Source: an uncultured Rhodospirillales bacterium (GTDB lineage: Bacteria; Pseudomonadota; Alphaproteobacteria; Azospirillales; Azospirillaceae). Taken from it: 41,309 bases of DNA. Positions 7,963-16,600 of this stretch are shown here, one piece after another. Position 1 is the first letter of the stretch, and each line of letters opens with the position of its first letter. A program made the translations under genes and the position numbers. The stretch spans positions 1-41,309 of the forward strand of contig CAIOBP010000003.1 of the NCBI GenBank assembly GCA_903856295.1, read 5' to 3'. The notes under the pieces are model-generated. The model saw only the letters and a program-made list of their open reading frames with translations. It searched no databases and was not told the DNA's origin.

Positions 7963-7989
7963 GGTGTGGCGGATTGTGTGGAGCCTCCG

Positions 7990-8523
7990 ATGAAATTCCT
8001 GGGCACTTTGGCCTTCGGCTTTTCGACCATCGCGGCGATGATCGCCGCGCTGCTGGCCTTCGGTTTTCAGGTCAAGGTCGAAAGTCCGGTCAGTCCGACT
8101 CAGATCGCCAAAGAACAGCAGTTGAGCCAGTGCACCCTTGCTCTGGGGCAGGCCGAGGCGCAGGTCGCCGAGACTGGCACCAAGGTTCGCGGGCTGGAAG
8201 CCAGACTTGCCGAATCGGCCCTGCTCGTCCAGCAGACCGCGAGCCAGCTTTCCACCGCCATCGCCCAGCGCACTCAGATGGCCCGCGAAAGCTCGGCGAT
8301 CGGGGGCGGTTCGGCTTCGATGGCCACGGGAATCGGCATTGGACTGCTGATGTTTCCGATCGGCTTCGCGTTCGGACGGCACCGGCCCTCGGGTCCGCCG
8401 ATTCTGGAAGCCCGGGCCCAGGAGGCCGTGATCGTCGACTCTCCCCGCGAACCGCTGAATTCCCTGCCGCTGTTCACCAACACGCGCGCCCGGCAGCACA
8501 CCCACACCCGGCCTGTCCGCTGA
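7990..8523 (+). CDS. Hypothetical two-helix membrane protein with central coiled coil
   Basis: The 177-aa protein has an N-terminal transmembrane helix (about residues 4-26, FLGTLAFGFSTIAAMIAALLAF). A long Ala/Gln/Glu-rich coiled coil follows (about 35-100, with segments such as LSQCTLALGQAEAQVAETGT). A Gly-rich second hydrophobic helix (about 112-132, TGIGIGLLMFPIGFAFG) leads to a basic, His-ending tail (HTHTRPVR). ATG 7990 is preferred over upstream starts because GGAG lies 6 nt before it. No known family is recognised. A strong hairpin terminator follows, so it appears to be a single-gene unit. Confidence 0.65.
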   Translation: MKFLGTLAFGFSTIAAMIAALLAFGFQVKVESPVSPTQIAKEQQLSQCTLALGQAEAQVAETGTKVRGLEARLAESALLVQQTASQLSTAIAQRTQMARESSAIGGGSASMATGIGIGLLMFPIGFAFGRHRPSGPPILEARAQEAVIVDSPREPLNSLPLFTNTRARQHTHTRPVR

Positions 8524-8599
8524 TATCCCGCGCCTGCGCCCATTCGGGCTGGCCCTGACGGCGGTCCGGACGATATGATCACCCCCTGAATGTCGATGA

Positions 8600-8636
8600 C
8601 AGGCCACCGTTTCCGGTGGCCTGTTTGGTGTTTATC
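8600..8636 (+). terminator. Rho-independent terminator between the membrane-protein gene and pepN
   Basis: A perfect 9-bp stem CAGGCCACC / GGTGGCCTG with loop GTTTCC is followed by the T-rich stretch TTTGGTGTTTAT. It ends transcription from the gene stopping at 8523; pepN starts 23 nt later and so needs its own promoter or some read-through. Confidence 0.7.
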
Positions 8637-8658
8637 CCGTTTCCTGAAAGTCGCAGCC

Positions 8659-11310
8659 ATGAGTCCGTCGATGCCGAAGGCCACCTTCCTGAAAGACTAC
8701 CTGCCTCCGGCTTTTCTGATCGACACCGTGGACTTGCACTTCACCCTCGGTGAAGAGGAAACGCTGGTGCGTTCGCGCCTAGCCATGCGCGCCAATTCCA
8801 AGCGCGACGACGGTCCTCACCCTTTGGTCCTGGATGGCGAGCGGCTCGATCTGCGCTCGGTGACCCTTGATGATAGGGTGCTGCACGCGGCCGAATACCA
8901 GATGTCGCCAGCCAGTCTCACCCTGCCCCGGGTCCCCGAGACCTTCACCCTTGAGATCGTCACCGCGATCAAGCCTCAGGAAAATCTGGCCCTCGAGGGA
9001 CTCTACAAGTCGAGTGGCAATTTCTGCACCCAATGCGAGGCCGAAGGTTTTCGCAAGATCACCTATTACCTCGACCGTCCCGATGTCATGGCCCGCTACA
9101 CCACCACCATCGAGGCCGACGCCAGCCGTTATCCGGTGCTGCTGGCCAACGGCAATCCGGTGGCCCACGGCGTCCTCGCCGACGGACGGCACTGGATGCG
9201 CTGGGAAGACCCGTTTCCCAAGCCCTGCTACCTGTTCGCCCTGGTCGCGGGCAAGCTGGAGTTGGTCGAGGACAGCTTCACCACCCGCTCGGGACGCCGG
9301 GTAGCGCTCCGGCTGTATGTCGAACCCGGCAACCAGGACAAGTGCGAGCACGCGCTGCGCTCGCTCAAGAAGTCGATGCGCTGGGATGAAGACGTCTATG
9401 GTCTTGACTATGATCTGGATATTTTCATGATCGTCGCAGTCAGCGACTTCAACATGGGAGCGATGGAGAACAAGGGCCTGAATGTCTTCAACACGAAATA
9501 TGTGCTGGCCCGCCCGGAAACCGCGACAGATTTTGATTTCCAGGCCATCGAAACGGTGATCGCCCACGAGTATTTTCACAACTGGACCGGCAACCGGGTC
9601 ACCTGCCGCGACTGGTTCCAGCTCAGCCTCAAGGAAGGGCTGACGGTGTTTCGCGATCAGCACTTCTCGGCCGAGATGAATTCCCCGGCGGTCAAGCGCA
9701 TCGCCGATGTTCAAAAGCTGCGCGCCGGCCAGTTCGCCGAGGATTCGGGGGCGCTGTCCCACCCAGTGCGCCCGGATTCCTACATCGAAATCAATAATTT
9801 CTACACCGCCACCGTCTATGATAAGGGGGCCGAGGTGGTGCGGATGATCCATACCCTGCTTGGCGGTGCCGGCTTCCGCAAGGGCATCGATCTCTACTTC
9901 CAGCGCCATGACGGCCAGGCCGTGACTTGCGACGACTTCGTCGCGGCGATGGAGGACGCCAACGGCGCCGATCTCGGCCAATTCAAATACTGGTACAGCC
10001 AAGCCGGCACCCCGGTGCTGGAGGTTTCCGGACACCATGACCGCGCCCGCCGCAGCTACCGCCTGACCGTCCGTCAGCACTGCCCACCGACCCCGGGCCA
10101 GCCGTTCAAGCTGCCGATGCACATTCCGCTGGTGCTGGGCCTGCTCGGCCCCGATGGCCGCGACCTGCCGTTGCGGCTGAATGGCGAAGCCGAAGCGCGG
10201 GGCACCACGCGGGTTCTGGACCTCCGCGCAACCGAGCAGGTTTTCGAGTTTCTCGATATCGCCGACCCGCCGGTGCCGTCGCTGCTGCGCGGTTTCTCGG
10301 CGCCGGTCAAGCTCAAGGCCCCGCTTTCCGACGCCGATCTGGCGTTCCTGCTCGCCCATGACAGCGACTCCTTCAACCGCTGGGAAGCCGGTCAGACACT
10401 GGCCACCCGGCTGATGCTGAACCTGATTCAGGATTACCGCGCCGGCCGGCCGTTACACCTCGACCAGAGTTTCATCGAGGCGTTCGGGCGCCTGCTGGCG
10501 GATGCCGAGCGCGACCGCGCCTTCGCGGCCAAAGCCCTGACTCTGCCCGGCGAAGGCTACCTCGCCCAGCAGATGGAGGTGATCGACGTCGACGCCATTC
10601 ATCTGGTGCGGGAGTTCGTGCGGCGGCGGCTCGCCGAATCCCTCAAGGCGGGATGGAGCGCAACCTATCATTCTTGCCTGTCCGATCAGCCATTCTCGGT
10701 CGATGCCGGGGCGATCGGCCGGCGGGCGCTGAAAAACCTCGCTCTCGCCTATCTGATGGCGCTGGAGAGCGACGAGGCCTACGCCCTCGCCGCCGACCAG
10801 TTCCACGCCGCCGCCACCATGACCGACGCCATCGACGCGCTGGCGCTGCTGGCCAACAGCGACGCCCCCGGGAGAGAGGTGGCGCTCGAAACGTTCTACC
10901 GGCGCTGGAGCCAGGACCCGCTGGTGGTCAACAAGTGGCTGGGCATTCAGGCCGGCTCGGCCCGCGGCGATACCCTGGCGCGGGTCACCGCGCTGCTCGA
11001 ACATCCAGGGTTCGACATCCGCAATCCCAACAAGGTGTACGCGCTGATCGGCGGCTTTTCCTCGGGCAATCAGGTGCGTTTTCATGCCGGGGATGGCGGC
11101 GGCTACGCCTTTCTCGCCGATCGGATTCTACGGATCGATCCGATGAACCCGCAGGTCGCCTCCCGCCTCGCCGGCTCGTTCGCGCGCTGGAACCGCTTCG
11201 ACACCGAACGCCAGGCTCTGATGCGCCATCAACTGTCGCGCCTCGCCGACGCCGCGGGGTTGTCGCGCGACGTTTCCGAGATCGTCGGCAAGAGCCTCAA
11301 GGCCGGCTGA
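8659..11310 (+). CDS. pepN: Aminopeptidase N (M1 family zinc peptidase)
   Basis: This 883-aa cytoplasmic exopeptidase removes N-terminal residues from peptides. Visible are the exopeptidase motif GAMEN at about residue 267, the zinc motif HEYFH at about 303 with the downstream Glu in LKEGLTVFRDQ, and the NWTGNRVTCRDWFQ context typical of the gammaproteobacterial PepN subgroup. The C-terminal helical domain is complete (ending EIVGKSLKAG) and the total length is close to E. coli PepN (870 aa). The ATG at 8659 gives MSPSMPKATFLKDYLPP, which matches the family start; ATG 8671 is an alternative. The open frame upstream runs through the terminator and is rejected. Confidence 0.95.
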   Translation: MSPSMPKATFLKDYLPPAFLIDTVDLHFTLGEEETLVRSRLAMRANSKRDDGPHPLVLDGERLDLRSVTLDDRVLHAAEYQMSPASLTLPRVPETFTLEIVTAIKPQENLALEGLYKSSGNFCTQCEAEGFRKITYYLDRPDVMARYTTTIEADASRYPVLLANGNPVAHGVLADGRHWMRWEDPFPKPCYLFALVAGKLELVEDSFTTRSGRRVALRLYVEPGNQDKCEHALRSLKKSMRWDEDVYGLDYDLDIFMIVAVSDFNMGAMENKGLNVFNTKYVLARPETATDFDFQAIETVIAHEYFHNWTGNRVTCRDWFQLSLKEGLTVFRDQHFSAEMNSPAVKRIADVQKLRAGQFAEDSGALSHPVRPDSYIEINNFYTATVYDKGAEVVRMIHTLLGGAGFRKGIDLYFQRHDGQAVTCDDFVAAMEDANGADLGQFKYWYSQAGTPVLEVSGHHDRARRSYRLTVRQHCPPTPGQPFKLPMHIPLVLGLLGPDGRDLPLRLNGEAEARGTTRVLDLRATEQVFEFLDIADPPVPSLLRGFSAPVKLKAPLSDADLAFLLAHDSDSFNRWEAGQTLATRLMLNLIQDYRAGRPLHLDQSFIEAFGRLLADAERDRAFAAKALTLPGEGYLAQQMEVIDVDAIHLVREFVRRRLAESLKAGWSATYHSCLSDQPFSVDAGAIGRRALKNLALAYLMALESDEAYALAADQFHAAATMTDAIDALALLANSDAPGREVALETFYRRWSQDPLVVNKWLGIQAGSARGDTLARVTALLEHPGFDIRNPNKVYALIGGFSSGNQVRFHAGDGGGYAFLADRILRIDPMNPQVASRLAGSFARWNRFDTERQALMRHQLSRLADAAGLSRDVSEIVGKSLKAG

Positions 11311-11324
11311 CCGGCGGTCCCGTC

Positions 11325-11357
11325 TTGTGGCAAATTTGCGTGTTGTGGCGAATTTGC
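11325..11357. repeat. Tandem 15-bp near-palindromic elements, possible operator
   Basis: TTGTGGCAAATTTGC (11325-11339) and TTGTGGCGAATTTGC (11343-11357) differ at one base and are 18 bp apart. The first contains the perfect palindrome GCAAATTTGC. They lie between pepN and the outer-membrane-type gene at 11517, about 160-190 nt upstream of its start, a fair place for a repressor or activator site. Confidence 0.45.
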
Positions 11358-11516
11358 CCCATTGCCGGAGGATCATGTCGTCCAGCCCGCCCGCTCCGAC
11401 TTATTTCGTTCATCTCCCAACCTTTTTGACGTAACCTGGAGATGCGGTTTTGTCTGCGGAATCCCATATATATTGGGGCCGCAGCGGTGTGGACGCCAGT
11501 CCGGCGGAGGTTGGTT

Positions 11517-12089
11517 GTGAAGAGCAAAGCTGTCCATATCTGTCTTGCATTGGCTGCGGCGACGAGCGTGGCGCTGCCGGTGTTCGCCGGGGTGGGCATA
11601 CAGGCTCTCGACGCCAAGGATTCATACAGTGGCGCCGCCCTTGATCCTCTGGGCAACGGCTTCCTCAAGATCGCTCCCGAGGACCAGCGGCTGGGCGTAA
11701 CGGCTCCCCAGCAATCCAGGTTCGATATCCCGCTGGGCTCCGTGACCGAGCCCTACGCCTCGCTGAAACCGTGGCTCGGAACCGAACGGACGGCCAGCCG
11801 GAACTCCTTCAACGTCGGCGGAATTCTGGTGGATGTGCCGCTCGGTAGCTTCGTCTTCACGCCCAGCATCGGCGGTGGCCGCTATTCCGAGAATTTCGGC
11901 CGCGACCAGAACAGCGCCTACCAACTCCGCTCGTCGCTTGAACTGGGCTACCGGTTCGACAATCAGTCGCGGTTCTCGCTGGATTACAGCCGCACGACCA
12001 CCACGGCGCAAACCGTTGGCGGTCCGGTTGGTGGTTCCGCCTTGTCGTTTACCTACCGTGCTCCGACCGGTTGGCTGTTCGGCCAATGA
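11517..12089 (+). CDS. Exported outer-membrane-type beta-barrel protein
   Basis: The 190-aa protein has a signal peptide (KSKAVHICLALAAATSVALP, cleavage near VFA-G). A Ser/Gly/aromatic-rich mature part follows with alternating hydrophobic strands such as SFVFTPSIGGGRYSE, SSLELGYRFDNQSRFSLDYS and a final strand SALSFTYRAPTGWLFGQ. This pattern resembles small outer-membrane barrels of the acyloxyacyl-hydrolase/PagL-like or OmpA-like fold, but no catalytic His-Ser pair is certain. GTG 11517 is chosen because GGAGG (11506-11510) lies 6 nt upstream and it starts the signal peptide exactly; the longer frame lacks both. Confidence 0.6.
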   Translation: MKSKAVHICLALAAATSVALPVFAGVGIQALDAKDSYSGAALDPLGNGFLKIAPEDQRLGVTAPQQSRFDIPLGSVTEPYASLKPWLGTERTASRNSFNVGGILVDVPLGSFVFTPSIGGGRYSENFGRDQNSAYQLRSSLELGYRFDNQSRFSLDYSRTTTTAQTVGGPVGGSALSFTYRAPTGWLFGQ

Positions 12090-12147
12090 GGCTGCCCCCG
12101 CCTTATCGTCTCGTGCATCTGAAACTAACGGGGTGGAGAAACGGATA

Positions 12148-12651
12148 ATGGCCAATGACTCCTCGGGTGCCGCGGAAAGCGCGCGCGGACCGTCGCCGAT
12201 CCCCGACTCCATCGTCGATCTGTCGATCCTTGATCAGGATGCCCGGGCCCTGGCGGAAGCCGCCGACATGCTGTCCCTGGCCGAAAAGCCGGAGCAGCTT
12301 GCCGGAGCCCTGGTGCATAATCTCGGTGTCTGGGTGGCGATACAATCGATCATCGGCTCCGAGCGCAATCCCTTGCCCGAAGATGTTCGCAACAACTTCA
12401 GGCAGTTGGCCTCATTCGTCATCCGCTCGACTCTGACCATCGGAAGCGGTGAGATCAAGGTTTCGACGATCGAGACCATGATCCGGATCAACCTTCACAT
12501 CGCCGAGGGTCTGATCCGTAGCCAGCGCAACCGTTTAGTGCGTGACCGCGCCTACCAGATATGGGAAGAACAGGGCCGGTTGAGCGGACGCGAAACGGAA
12601 AACTGGCTTCAGGCCGAGCGGGAAATCCTCGCCCTGATGGCCGGCTGCTAG
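12148..12651 (+). CDS. FlaF-like domain fused to DUF2934
   Basis: This 167-aa cytoplasmic protein carries a FlaF-type helical domain at about residues 25-128: helices with ALAEAADMLSLAEKPEQLAG, then NPLPEDVRNNFRQLASFVI, then TIETMIRINLHIAEGL, which is the order seen in alphaproteobacterial FlaF (a regulator of flagellin synthesis or secretion). Residues 132-164 match DUF2934 (RDRAYQIWEEQGRLSGRETE, then NWLQAEREI). The two together are unusual. The ATG at 12148 follows GGTGGAG. No flagellin, FlbT or other flagellar gene is in the window, so a flagellar role is inference from the domain only. Confidence 0.7.
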   Translation: MANDSSGAAESARGPSPIPDSIVDLSILDQDARALAEAADMLSLAEKPEQLAGALVHNLGVWVAIQSIIGSERNPLPEDVRNNFRQLASFVIRSTLTIGSGEIKVSTIETMIRINLHIAEGLIRSQRNRLVRDRAYQIWEEQGRLSGRETENWLQAEREILALMAGC

Positions 12652-12703
12652 GTCCTTCACCGCCTCGGGACAATCGGGTCCGGGGGTGTCGGGCGTTTTT
12701 GAC

Positions 12704-13600
12704 ATGGCCATTCAGTGTGACACCGTCCCCGCCGGTCGCGACCGGGTGGGACTGGGCATCGTTTACATGCTTGCCAGCGTGCTGGCCCTGGCGCTGCTCA
12801 ACGTTCTGGTCAAGCTGCTGTCGGCGCGATATCCGGTGATCGAGATCGCCTTCTTTCGCAGCGTCTTCGCCCTTGGGCCGGCTTTGCTGGCGCTGACGAC
12901 CTCGGGCGGTGTGGCCAGCTTGCGCACCCGCCGTTTCGGCTCCCACCTGACCCGGGCGAGCATCGGGCTGGTGGCGATGCTGCTGATGTTCTGGTCCTAC
13001 CACCTGCTGCCGCTGGCCGACGCGGTGGCCATCGGCTTTTCGGCGCCGCTGTTTCTCACCGCGCTTTCGGTGCCGCTGCTGGGGGAAAAGGTCGGCCCGG
13101 TGCGCTGGGGCGCGGTGCTGGTCGGTTTCTCCGGCGTACTGGTGATGGTCAGGCCCGGCGGCGCCGTGCTCGATTTCGGGGCGCTGGTGGCGGTCGGCGC
13201 GGCGCTCGGCTATGCCCTGGCCGTGATCGCGGTGCGTCAGCTTGGCCGCACCGAGCATCCCAACACCATCGTTTTCTATTTCACGCTCAACACCGGAGCG
13301 TTGTCGGCACTGGCGCTGCCCTGGGCCTGGACGACGCCCACCCCAAGCGATCTCGGCCTGATGGCGCTCAGCGGCCTGCTCGGCGGCGCCGTCCAGTATT
13401 GCGGCACCCATGCCTATACATTGGGGCCGGCGGCGGTGATCGGGCCGTTCAACTACTCGGCGATTTTATGGGCGACGCTGTTCGGCTATCTGATCTGGGG
13501 TGACCTGCCCGACCGCTGGGTGATACTGGGCGCGGCGGTGGTGATCGCCAGCGGCCTGTTCATCGTGTTCCGGGAGACACGGCGGGGAAAAGCAGGTTAA
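12704..13600 (+). CDS. DMT-superfamily (EamA) transporter
   Basis: The 298-aa polytopic inner-membrane protein has about ten hydrophobic helices in two EamA-like halves. Recognisable parts are the first helix with VLALALLNVLVKLLS, EIAFFRSVFALGPALLAL, the PLFLTALSVPLLGEKVGPVRW segment, GFSGVLVMVRPGG, and in the second half GTHAYTLGPAAVIGPFNYSA with WGDLPDRWVILGAAVV. Such proteins export or import small metabolites; substrate cannot be read from sequence. ATG 12704 is preferred; GTG 12686 in the same frame is possible. It is followed by a short gap before proA. Confidence 0.88.
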   Translation: MAIQCDTVPAGRDRVGLGIVYMLASVLALALLNVLVKLLSARYPVIEIAFFRSVFALGPALLALTTSGGVASLRTRRFGSHLTRASIGLVAMLLMFWSYHLLPLADAVAIGFSAPLFLTALSVPLLGEKVGPVRWGAVLVGFSGVLVMVRPGGAVLDFGALVAVGAALGYALAVIAVRQLGRTEHPNTIVFYFTLNTGALSALALPWAWTTPTPSDLGLMALSGLLGGAVQYCGTHAYTLGPAAVIGPFNYSAILWATLFGYLIWGDLPDRWVILGAAVVIASGLFIVFRETRRGKAG

Positions 13601-13638
13601 GAAGACGCGTTTATTTCTGAGCGTCGCCTAAGAAGACT

Positions 13639-13666
13639 TTGCCCGTTGGTGGCAATTCGCTACCAT
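13639..13666 (+). promoter_or_regulatory. Candidate promoter of proA
   Basis: TTGCCC (13639-13644), a 16-nt spacer and TACCAT (13661-13666) lie 29 nt before the proA GTG. The -10 match is only moderate. Confidence 0.35.
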
Positions 13667-13694
13667 CGCCGACCACTTTGATGGGACTACCGCC

Positions 13695-14966
13695 GTGACC
13701 TCCGATCTCGAAGCGCTGAAACGGGACATGCTGCGCCTGGGCCACGCCGCGCGCGCGGCTGCTGAAATCCTCGCCCAAACCCCGACCGCCGCCAAGACGG
13801 CGGCGCTGAAGGCGGCGGCGGCGGCGGTGCGGGCGGCGGGACCGGAGATTCTGGCCGCCAATCGCGAGGATGTCGAACACGCCAAGGCGCGCGGCCTCGC
13901 CGGACCGATGCTGGAACGTCTGGTACTCGACGCCAAGCGACTCGAAGCCATGGCCCAGGGGCTGGAGGACATCGCCACCCTGCCCGACCCCATCGGCACC
14001 GAGATCGCCCGCTGGCAGCGGCCCAACGGTCTTGATATCGCCCGGGTGCGGGTGCCGCTGGGAGTGATCGGCATCATCTATGAATCCCGACCCAACGTCA
14101 CCGCCGATGCCGGCGGATTGTGCCTGATGTCGGGCAACGCCTGCATCCTGCGCGGCGGTTCCGAGAGCTTCCGCTCCTCCACCGCCATCGCCCGCGCCCT
14201 GTCGTCCGGGCTGGAGGCGGCCGGGTTGCCCGCCGAGGCGATTCAGCTCGTGCCGACCACCGACCGGGCCGCGGTCGGGGTGCTGCTGACCATGACCGAG
14301 TCCGTGGACGTCATCATTCCCCGGGGCGGCCTGTCGTTGATCGAGCGGGTGACGGCGGAGAGCCGGATTCCGGTGATCAAGCATCTCGACGGCATCTGTC
14401 ATGTCTATGTCGACGGCGCGGCCGACGAAGCCAAGGCGCGCCAGGTCACCCTGAATTCCAAGATGCGCCGAACCTCGATCTGCGGCGCCACCGAGACCCT
14501 GCTGGTCGATCGCCGGGCCGCCGGCACCCTGCTGCCGCTGCTGGTCGCCGATCTGCTCGGCGCCGGCTGCGAGGTCCGGGGTGACGCCGAAACCCAGGCC
14601 GTCGATGCGCGGGTCAAGCCCGCCACCGAGGAGGACTGGCGCACCGAATATCTCGACGCCATCATCTCGGTGCGGGTGGTCGGCGGCGTCGACGCGGCCG
14701 TGGACCACATCAACACCTATGGTTCGCACCACACCGACAGCATCATTACCGAAAATGCCGTCACCGCCGAGCGCTTCCTGGCCCGGGTCGACAGCGGCAT
14801 CGTGCTCCACAACGCCTCGACCCAGTTCGCCGATGGCGGCGAGTTCGGCATGGGCGCCGAGATCGGCATCTCCACCGGCAAGCTGCACGCCCGGGGACCG
14901 GTCGGGGCCGAACAGCTGACCAGCTACAAGTACATGGTGCGCGGCAACGGTCAGGTCCGCCCTTGA
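13695..14966 (+). CDS. proA: Gamma-glutamyl phosphate reductase
   Basis: ProA (423 aa) is a cytoplasmic enzyme that reduces gamma-glutamyl phosphate with NADPH in the second step of proline synthesis. Diagnostic segments are [18 protein letters not shown], the [12 protein letters not shown] loop, [26 protein letters not shown], and the catalytic-Cys region [17 protein letters not shown]. The length is normal. It starts with GTG and ends overlapping the nadD start by 4 nt (TTGA), so the two are translationally coupled. proB is not in the window. It is the first gene of the long plus-strand run ending with rppH. Confidence 0.97.
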   Translation: MTSDLEALKRDMLRLGHAARAAAEILAQTPTAAKTAALKAAAAAVRAAGPEILAANREDVEHAKARGLAGPMLERLVLDAKRLEAMAQGLEDIATLPDPIGTEIARWQRPNGLDIARVRVPLGVIGIIYESRPNVTADAGGLCLMSGNACILRGGSESFRSSTAIARALSSGLEAAGLPAEAIQLVPTTDRAAVGVLLTMTESVDVIIPRGGLSLIERVTAESRIPVIKHLDGICHVYVDGAADEAKARQVTLNSKMRRTSICGATETLLVDRRAAGTLLPLLVADLLGAGCEVRGDAETQAVDARVKPATEEDWRTEYLDAIISVRVVGGVDAAVDHINTYGSHHTDSIITENAVTAERFLARVDSGIVLHNASTQFADGGEFGMGAEIGISTGKLHARGPVGAEQLTSYKYMVRGNGQVRP

Positions 14967-15610
14967 GCATTCATCCTCACGCCTTGAGTGGCGCCGGCTG
15001 GGCCGGGCGGCGAATCGGCCTGCTCGGCGGTTCGTTCAATCCCGCCCATGATGGCCACCGCGAAATCACCCTCTATGCCCTGCGCGCGCTCCGGCTCGAT
15101 CAGGTCTGGTGGCTGGTCAGCCCGCAAAATCCGCTGAAATCCAGCGCCGACATGGCGTCGCTCGACCAGCGATTGGCCGGGGCGCGGGCCGCGATGCGCC
15201 ATCCCCGGGCGCTGATCACCTCCCTTGAGACCAGCCTTGGCACCCGCTACACTGCCGATACCCTCGCCGAGTTGGACCGCCGCTATCCGCGCACCCGTTT
15301 CGTCTGGCTGATGGGTGCGGACAATCTGACACAGATCTCGCGCTGGCGCTCCTGGCGGCGCATTTTCGAGCGAATGCCGGTTGCCGCCTTCAGCCGCCCT
15401 GCCTATTCTTTGAAGGCGCTGGCGGGACACGCGGCGCGACGCTATTTCAAGAACCGGATCGATGTCCGGAGCGCTGGCCGTCTGGCCGGCCTTCGCCCGC
15501 CGGTCTGGAGTTTTCTGCGCAACCCCCTGCACCCTGAGTCGGCGACCGCGATCCGCCGCAGCCGTCTGACCCGAACCACGACACACGAGGCACCGCCATC
15601 TCAACCGTGA
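14963..15610 (+). CDS. nadD: Nicotinate-nucleotide adenylyltransferase
   Basis: NadD (215 aa) joins nicotinate mononucleotide and ATP to deamido-NAD in NAD synthesis. The nucleotidyltransferase motif [11 protein letters not shown] (residues ~22-32), the substrate segment [31 protein letters not shown], and the C-terminal [12 protein letters not shown] (the ISSTxIR equivalent, here SAT) are all present. The start is TTG overlapping the proA stop; a start further in is possible since the core begins around residue 16. It overlaps rsfS by 4 nt (GTGA), the usual alphaproteobacterial arrangement. Confidence 0.95.
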   Translation: MSIHPHALSGAGWAGRRIGLLGGSFNPAHDGHREITLYALRALRLDQVWWLVSPQNPLKSSADMASLDQRLAGARAAMRHPRALITSLETSLGTRYTADTLAELDRRYPRTRFVWLMGADNLTQISRWRSWRRIFERMPVAAFSRPAYSLKALAGHAARRYFKNRIDVRSAGRLAGLRPPVWSFLRNPLHPESATAIRRSRLTRTTTHEAPPSQP

Positions 15611-16104
15611 TTTCCCCCGATGCCGGGCAGCAAAGCCCCGCCCCCGCCGCCACGCTCCCCACCGCCGCCGAGGTGCTGGAAGCGGCCGAGCGCTCCCTCG
15701 ACGACGATAAGGCCGAGGGCGCGATCGTGATCGACCTTGCCGGCCGGTCGAGCATGGCCGATTACCTGATCATCGCCACCGGCCGTTCGACCCGTCATGT
15801 CGGCGCCATGGCCGAGAACCTGCGCGAACGCCTGAGGGCCAGAGGCGTACGGGGCATCGAGATCGAGGGTCTGCCCCATTGCGACTGGGTGCTGATCGAT
15901 GGCGGCGACGTCATCGTCCATTTGTTCCGCGCCGAGGTTCGCGCCTTCTACAACCTGGAAAAAATGTGGGGTGTCGAGTCGCCGGTGACCGGTCTGACCG
16001 GTCTTGCCCCCGTCTCCGCCGAGGGTGGCTACGAGGACGACGAGTACGGGGACGACGAGGTCTGCGATGACGATGACGCGTATGACGTCGACTCGGAAGC
16101 ATAA
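15607..16104 (+). CDS. rsfS: Ribosome silencing factor RsfS
   Basis: RsfS binds ribosomal protein L14 and blocks subunit joining when nutrients are short. The conserved core is at about residues 30-125: LDDDKAEGAIVIDLAGRSS, MADYLIIATGRSTRHVGAMA, EGLPHCDWVLIDGGDVIVHL and YNLEKMWG. The 165-aa protein is longer than the typical 105-120 aa. It has an Ala/Pro-rich N-terminal extension and a very acidic C-terminal tail of about 25 residues dominated by Asp and Glu. GTG 15607 overlaps the nadD stop. The acidic tail is unusual and may change ribosome binding. Confidence 0.95.
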   Translation: MISPDAGQQSPAPAATLPTAAEVLEAAERSLDDDKAEGAIVIDLAGRSSMADYLIIATGRSTRHVGAMAENLRERLRARGVRGIEIEGLPHCDWVLIDGGDVIVHLFRAEVRAFYNLEKMWGVESPVTGLTGLAPVSAEGGYEDDEYGDDEVCDDDDAYDVDSEA

Positions 16105-16110
16105 CCGTCC

Positions 16111-16569
16111 ATGCGCGTCCTGATCGCTGCGGTTGGGCGAATGAAAGCAGGGCCTTACCGCGCTCTTTGCGATGAGTATGCCTCCCGTATGACGTGGCCG
16201 ATGACCATCCGGGAAGTCGAAATCAGGAAACCCCTGGCGGTGGACGAACGGCGGCGCCAGGAGGCCGCGCTTTTGCGGGCCTTGATTCCTCCGGGAGCCC
16301 GGCGGGTCGTGCTCGACGAACGGGGCGCCAGCGTTTCCAGCGAGGATTTCGCCCGGCGCCTGGGAGACTGGCGTGATCAAAGCGTCTCGGATGCGGTTTT
16401 TTTAATCGGCGGCGCCGATGGCGTCGATCAAAGCCTACGCAATGACGCGGATCTGGTGCTATCACTTGGTTTGATGACTTGGCCGCACATGCTCGTTCGC
16501 GGTATGCTCGCCGAGCAGCTTTACCGGGCTCAACAGATTTTGGCTGGTCATCCGTATCATCGTGCTTAA
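16111..16569 (+). CDS. rlmH: 23S rRNA (pseudouridine1915-N3)-methyltransferase RlmH
   Basis: This 152-aa SPOUT-class enzyme methylates pseudouridine 1915 in helix 69 of 23S rRNA on the 70S ribosome. The expected features are the N-terminal MRVLIAAVGRMKAGPYR, the knot region VFLIGGADGVD with LSLGLMTWPHMLVRGMLAEQ, and the conserved C-terminal RAQQILAGHPYHRA. The length matches the family. It starts 6 nt after rsfS, and the pairing of rsfS and rlmH is widely conserved. Confidence 0.97.
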   Translation: MRVLIAAVGRMKAGPYRALCDEYASRMTWPMTIREVEIRKPLAVDERRRQEAALLRALIPPGARRVVLDERGASVSSEDFARRLGDWRDQSVSDAVFLIGGADGVDQSLRNDADLVLSLGLMTWPHMLVRGMLAEQLYRAQQILAGHPYHRA

Positions 16570-16600
16570 GGGACGCGTTCCGTTTCCCCGTGAGGTCGTC

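Larger units (their letters stand above)
7408..7989. other. Intergenic region between divergent yajC and a membrane-protein gene
   Basis: No convincing gene is seen in these 582 nt. The frames present (for example minus strand 7401-7661) are Arg/Gly-rich shadows. The left part holds the candidate yajC promoter. The right 110 nt hold several TTCCGG/CCGGAA elements and an inverted repeat before the next gene. No tRNA, riboswitch or repeat array is recognised. Confidence 0.6.

Noticed and set aside
7750-8607. 285-aa minus-strand frame opposite the coiled-coil membrane gene
   Set aside because: Low-complexity Arg/Gly/Ser composition and no ribosome site; the opposite strand has a good start and membrane helices.
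8779-10359. 526-aa minus-strand frame opposite pepN
   Set aside because: Antisense shadow of a conserved enzyme gene.
11375-11434. 19-aa frame MSSSPPAPTYFVHLPTFLT with a GGAGG site
   Set aside because: Spacing of 3 nt is too short and the sequence has no feature of a leader peptide; a chance frame is more likely.
13611-14888. 425-aa minus-strand frame opposite proA
   Set aside because: Gly/Gln/His-rich shadow of proA with no recognisable domain.
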